Shown here: piece by piece, positions 60,132-64,000 of the stretch
Layout of the letters: each line of letters opens with the position of its first letter
Position numbering within the stretch: the stretch's first letter is position 1
Assembly (NCBI GenBank): GCA_001898255.1
Contig: MKTK01000015.1
Location: forward strand, 1 to 64,000
Direction of reading: 5' to 3'
Length of the DNA: 64,000 nucleotides
DNA from: Chryseobacterium sp. 39-10
Lineage (GTDB): Bacteria; Bacteroidota; Bacteroidia; Flavobacteriales; Weeksellaceae
Notes under the pieces: generated by a model
The model's database searches: none
Seen by the model: the letters and a program-made list of their open reading frames with translations, nothing else
What the model was told of the DNA's origin: nothing
Translations under genes and position numbers: made by a program

Positions 60132-60294
60132 TTGTGAGGTTTGCTTGGGGGAAACAACAACAAAATTTTCGTCAACTTGTTTTTCTACCTATGAATTAAA
60201 CATCCAAACTTATTTTTTCAGTTGGTCGATACAATTATTCAATGGCGTTTTTTACAATGGGCTGCAAAATTTTAATTGTTGAATTTTGGTGCTC

Positions 60295-61923
60295 TTAATG
60301 TTTAATGAATTTAAAGGATTTCAGTCCTTCCGAAGTTTGGATGGAAATAACATAGGTTGCTGACGGTAGCTGCGCTACTTTAATTCGTTTTTCGTTTCCG
60401 GTATAAAGTAATTTCCCGCTTAAATCATGGATGAACACTTTTTCGATGTCCATGCGTGTTGTTTTGATGTATAGAAAGTCTGTGGCGGGATTGGGGAACA
60501 CCACTAAACCTTTGTTGACGTTCTCGGTTCCTAAGTCTTTGGATAAGGTAATCGGCTCGCGAAAAAATGAAACTTCCATCAGTTCAGCAGGTAATTCTTC
60601 AAAATAATATGCTTCGCAGGTGTAATCTGTAAAATCTGATTCCTGGGTGTTGCTGATGTAGTAATTTTCCGCAGTGGTCGTTGTCTTCTGATCCAGATTT
60701 TTGAACCAGGTGAACTGATATTCTCCACCTGAAAGCGACTGCTGAAGGTTGGCTGATGCGCCAAGATTAACCGAAACCGTGGTGGCTTCATCGTATCTTT
60801 GCGGTGAATAAGTAAAGTTTTCTAATTTTTTATTTTTCAAGATAAAGTTCCTGATTTGCTGCGTAGTAAATCGGTTATTATCCAAAAAGGTCAATGCAGG
60901 GATGAGGTCCGGGATTTCACCAGTTATTTTATTGTTGGTCAGCGAGAGCATTTGAAGGCCTTTCAGCTGCAACAGCGTTTCGGGGAATGTTGCAATTTCG
61001 TTTTTATCCAGAAATATTTGCTCAAGATTTTTCAATACTCTTAAGGTGTGAAAACCGTCCTTAATTTTGTTATCGCTGAAATTGAGGTGGACGAGTTTGG
61101 TAAGTTGCGTAATGGCCGGCGGAAATGCTGTAAAATCGTTGCCTTGAAGAGAGAGCCATTCGAGGTTTTTATAATTAGCAAGCGGTCCCACGAAAATTGT
61201 TCCCAACTTATTATTACTTGCATTCAGTGATACAAGGCCTGTAAGTGCTCCCAGCTCATTGGGGATTTGCGTGAGTGCATTGCCTGAGATATCGAGATCC
61301 TGTAGTTTTGCCAGCGACGAAATATGGCCAAATCCTTGCGTTAGCTGATTGTTGCTTATGTTCAGTGCCATAAGTTTCGGCATTTGCGCTATCTTTTGCG
61401 GCACCATGCTTAACCCAAAATGTGAAATATCAAGCACCATCAGTTTCGTAAAATTTTGCAAAAGGCCTTCCAAATCTGCAATTTGAAAATCATTGTTGCC
61501 CAATGAAAGTTCAGTAAGCTGGGTAAGAGGGACAAGCGCCACAGTAGGGTCACCCGAAAATTTATTGTTGCTGATGTCGATACTTTTCAGCACACTGAGC
61601 GAAGAAATAGACGGTGCAACTTCACCGGAAAGTTGGTTGTTGCTGAGATCCAGTCGTTCAAGGTTTCTTAGTGAGCTCACATTGGTGGGGAAATTTCCTT
61701 TTAACCCGTTTCCGCGAAGGTTAAGTTCGGTAACGATGCCGTTCTTCACTTTTACGCCATACCAGGTTTTAGGATCCTTCTCGAAGTTCCACTGCTGGCT
61801 CCATTGGTTACCAGATGTAGCATTATAGATATTCAACAGTGCATTTCTTTCAGCAAATGAAATACTCCATTTCTGGGCAAAATAAAACTGGGAAAAAAGC
61901 AATATAAATAGTAGTTTTTTCAC
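60295..61923 (-). CDS. Leucine-rich repeat protein with T9SS sorting domain
   Basis: The 542-residue protein has a signal peptide (1-17, QFYFAQ end), an N-terminal cap (LLNIYNATSGNQWSQQWNF, typical of plant-type LRR proteins), about eleven 23-24-residue LRRs (60-345), an Ig-like domain (about 370-455) and a C-terminal type A sorting domain (VVFPNPATDFLYIK to SLKSFKFIKH-like end, here GLKSFKFIKH). It is exported through the type IX system and kept on the surface or released. It likely binds proteins or glycans. Confidence 0.9.
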   Translation of the reverse strand: MKKLLFILLFSQFYFAQKWSISFAERNALLNIYNATSGNQWSQQWNFEKDPKTWYGVKVKNGIVTELNLRGNGLKGNFPTNVSSLRNLERLDLSNNQLSGEVAPSISSLSVLKSIDISNNKFSGDPTVALVPLTQLTELSLGNNDFQIADLEGLLQNFTKLMVLDISHFGLSMVPQKIAQMPKLMALNISNNQLTQGFGHISSLAKLQDLDISGNALTQIPNELGALTGLVSLNASNNKLGTIFVGPLANYKNLEWLSLQGNDFTAFPPAITQLTKLVHLNFSDNKIKDGFHTLRVLKNLEQIFLDKNEIATFPETLLQLKGLQMLSLTNNKITGEIPDLIPALTFLDNNRFTTQQIRNFILKNKKLENFTYSPQRYDEATTVSVNLGASANLQQSLSGGEYQFTWFKNLDQKTTTTAENYYISNTQESDFTDYTCEAYYFEELPAELMEVSFFREPITLSKDLGTENVNKGLVVFPNPATDFLYIKTTRMDIEKVFIHDLSGKLLYTGNEKRIKVAQLPSATYVISIQTSEGLKSFKFIKH

Positions 61924-62091
61924 AAATTGTGTGTTTTTTTGAGGTACAAATATATACTAAAAGTTTAGACATAGTTCTTTATCATAAAAAAATATTCGCT
62001 GGAGTTTTGCTGTACGTTATCATCCTTGTACGTCGTGTCAGTGTTAATAGCAGTTTATTCTTTATTTTTGTCATCGTTCTAAATCGTTGCA

Positions 62092-63477
62092 ATGAAAAAT
62101 TATTACTACGGACTTCTTTTTCTGATGGCTGTTTTTTGTATTTGGTTTGTGCCGCTTTACATTCCATATGGTGGTGTTACCTCGGATTCGGTGCATTATT
62201 TTCGGTTGGCTGAGCAAATTCCTCACGTCACTTGGAGTATTTTTCCATTAGGTTATCCGTTGCTTCTTAAGTTTTTTCATTTGTTTAATGGCGATTGGTT
62301 CTGGACCGGAAAACTAAGTGGAATAATCATCTACATAGTGATCGCAGCATTTTCTTATCTTAAAAAGTTTCATTTTCGTGAGACCATCATCTTACTGATG
62401 ACCAAGATTTTCTTTTACAGTTTTTTCAATATCATTTCGGAGGGATTGTTTTTGGCGTTGATGTATTTCCTGTTCTATTATTTATATCAGTTTTTTGAGG
62501 GCAATAGAAAAGGTGTACGTTTTTATATTCCGGCAGCGATATTGGTGGCGATTATGTTTTCGGTTCGATATTCTGCAGTTTATCTTTTGGTAGGGATGGG
62601 GCTTTTTTATCTATGGTGGTTTGTAAAAAGAAGAAAGGAAATCAACTTCTTTAGAAACGATTATTTTCTTTTTTTACTATATTCTGCTGTTGGCATCGGT
62701 GTGTACATGATTTTTAATTATTTGAATTTCGGAGATTTTGCGGGAGAGAAGTACAGGGCAAAACCTTATATGACAGGTATTGGGGAAGATTTTTTTCGAA
62801 ATGTGGTAAGCGTTTTCAATTCGTTTAACCCTGTTTTGGGCATAAAACTTCAGGGACATAGCCCGATGGTTTTTGCGGTAGAAAGTGTTTTGATGGTGAT
62901 CAACCTCATTTTCATTTATTTTTCTGTAAAAATTTGGAGGCAGTATTTTCGCAAGAACGAGGGAAGTTTTCATCAGTTATTAATTGTGATGGGATTGGTG
63001 TACACTTTCTTTTCGTTTATCACCATATTTTTTCAGGGTATTGAGGAGCTCAATATTCGATTACTTGCAGAAAGTTCGATTTGTTACTTTTTTTCTTTGA
63101 TTTTTATTTGCTTTAAAGAAAAACGCTACGAGAAACCATTATTTTGGTTGGCCGCTTTTTCACTGATTTTTAATTCGCTGTATGTACTAAAGGTTCCTGA
63201 AAATTATTTAAAGAAGAAGAATGAAATTGAAAAAATATACAGCACAATGAAGGGGAAGAAATATTATTTCATTGATGATAAAGACCATGTGAGAATTGAA
63301 ACATACAGAATACCGATCATTAATAAAGAAGTGAAGTATGAACATCAGAATATGAATGAAGCCATGGTGAACGGAAGCATCATGATGACTAAAGATCCAA
63401 AAGTATTCTGGATACTGAAAGACACAGTAAAACAGAAGAGGGAAGTGGTTTATTCGAGCCAGTTAAGGCAAAAATAG
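62092..63477 (+). CDS. Polytopic membrane protein, possible GT-C glycosyltransferase
   Basis: The 461-residue protein has about ten membrane helices to residue 350. The first periplasmic loop, with IPYGGVTSDSVHYFRLAEQI, carries an Asp-x-x-x-x-Tyr/His pattern where GT-C enzymes of the ArnT/PMT class hold the catalytic acid, and PLGYPLLLKF follows as usual in that class. C-terminal 100 residues are soluble. A lipid-linked sugar would be the donor. The match is by topology and loop motif only. Confidence 0.65.
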   Translation: MKNYYYGLLFLMAVFCIWFVPLYIPYGGVTSDSVHYFRLAEQIPHVTWSIFPLGYPLLLKFFHLFNGDWFWTGKLSGIIIYIVIAAFSYLKKFHFRETIILLMTKIFFYSFFNIISEGLFLALMYFLFYYLYQFFEGNRKGVRFYIPAAILVAIMFSVRYSAVYLLVGMGLFYLWWFVKRRKEINFFRNDYFLFLLYSAVGIGVYMIFNYLNFGDFAGEKYRAKPYMTGIGEDFFRNVVSVFNSFNPVLGIKLQGHSPMVFAVESVLMVINLIFIYFSVKIWRQYFRKNEGSFHQLLIVMGLVYTFFSFITIFFQGIEELNIRLLAESSICYFFSLIFICFKEKRYEKPLFWLAAFSLIFNSLYVLKVPENYLKKKNEIEKIYSTMKGKKYYFIDDKDHVRIETYRIPIINKEVKYEHQNMNEAMVNGSIMMTKDPKVFWILKDTVKQKREVVYSSQLRQK

Positions 63478-63620
63478 AAATAGCGTTTTTTTTGAGCATT
63501 TAACGTTTTAATAAAGTTGATTTTTAAGGGTGATAAAAAAAGATTTGATAGACATTGATAATCTGCTGTAAATCTTTAAAATTTAATCTACTGAGGTATT
63601 GCCGGTTAAAAAATAATTCA

Positions 63621-63628
63621 TACTTTTG
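63621..63628 (+). promoter_or_regulatory. -7 promoter box of the rpsL operon
   Basis: TACTTTTG, perfect; a TTG element sits 22 bp upstream at 63599. ATG is 25 bp downstream, so leader is short. Confidence 0.65.
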
Positions 63629-63652
63629 CACCCTAAAATAAAAAGCAATTAA

Positions 63653-64000
63653 ATGCCTACTATTCAACAATTAGTAAGAAAAGGAAGAGCCACACTTGCC
63701 AAGAAGAGCAAATCGGCTGCCCTTGAATCTTGTCCACAAAGACGAGGTGTATGTACAAGAGTATATACTACCACACCTAAGAAACCAAACTCTGCACTGC
63801 GTAAAGTAGCAAGGGTAAGACTTTCTAACGGTAAAGAAGTCAACGCTTATATCCCGGGCGAAGGACATAATCTTCAAGAGCACTCGATAGTATTGGTAAG
63901 AGGCGGAAGGGTGAAAGACCTACCGGGAGTACGTTATCACATTGTTCGTGGAGCTTTGGATACCGCAGGAGTTAACGGAAGAACTCAGAGAAGATCTAAG
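63653..64000 (+). CDS. rpsL: 30S ribosomal protein S12, truncated by the window edge
   Basis: The first 116 codons are present ([20 protein letters not shown]). Signature segments [20 protein letters not shown] and [17 protein letters not shown] are seen. Lys at the position of streptomycin-sensitivity (K43-equivalent in TPKKPNS) is wild type. About 20 residues are missing at the C-terminus. It is normally followed by rpsG and fusA. Confidence 0.98.
   Translation, partial: MPTIQQLVRKGRATLAKKSKSAALESCPQRRGVCTRVYTTTPKKPNSALRKVARVRLSNGKEVNAYIPGEGHNLQEHSIVLVRGGRVKDLPGVRYHIVRGALDTAGVNGRTQRRSK

Overview
The window is chromosomal DNA from a member of the Flavobacteriia, most likely the Chryseobacterium/Kaistella group. 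The evidence is AT-rich DNA, promoters with the Bacteroidota -7 box TAnnTTTG, A-rich ribosome binding regions in place of Shine-Dalgarno sequences, a type IX secretion sorting domain, an OmpA protein with thrombospondin-3 repeats, split metH, and many protein layouts typical of that group. The genus is an inference; no rRNA gene is present.

Left third (1-15957): two mobile elements lie side by side. Element 1 runs from beyond the left edge to about 11053. It is an integrated plasmid-like element: a Toprim protein, an origin with seven 17-bp iterons and three perfect DnaA boxes, a Rep_3-type initiator, accessory replication/regulatory genes, a repressor-type switch with mirror-image promoters, an exported protein, a tyrosine recombinase, and a two-gene DNA methyltransferase/nuclease cassette. 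Element 2 (11071-15957, 4.9 kb) lies between two copies of a 17-bp core that resembles the 3' end of a tRNA gene. It carries integrase, excisionase-like HTH, a phage_CRI-type replication initiator and a phage terminase small subunit, but no capsid, portal or large terminase. This is the gene set of a phage-inducible chromosomal island (phage satellite).

15958-22018: after the junction come a decayed gene fragment and a compact seven-gene operon. It holds five cytoplasmic proteins of unknown function (one unique; one made only of Ig-like beta domains; three with a helical N-terminus plus an Ig-like C-terminus), a trans-polyprenyl diphosphate synthase and a geranylgeranyl-reductase-like flavoprotein. 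I know of no described system with this composition; it is the best candidate here for new biology.

22041-35664: housekeeping genes: aroQ, a lipoprotein, a KefC-type antiporter with KefF-like partner, recJ, an ABC-F protein, smpB, a major OmpA protein, a YebC regulator, a small GNAT, OsmC and a GH63-type glucosidase.

35877-45543: a methionine locus under a SAM-I riboswitch: homoserine acyltransferase, a kinase-less ACT-homoserine dehydrogenase, a MetZ/MetY-type sulfhydrylase, split cobalamin-dependent methionine synthase and metF. Together they carry homoserine to methionine and feed in the methyl group.

45544-64000: aroA with an SDR and MazG-like protein, a beta-helix lipoprotein, L31 type B, a 39-residue membrane peptide, a GlmU-like protein, a U32 peptidase-family protein, ferredoxin, 5-formyl-THF cyclo-ligase, two envelope proteins, an Ala-rich lipoprotein, a SpoU methyltransferase, rmuC, pncB, an LRR protein exported by T9SS, a polytopic membrane protein and the start of rpsL, which is cut by the right edge.
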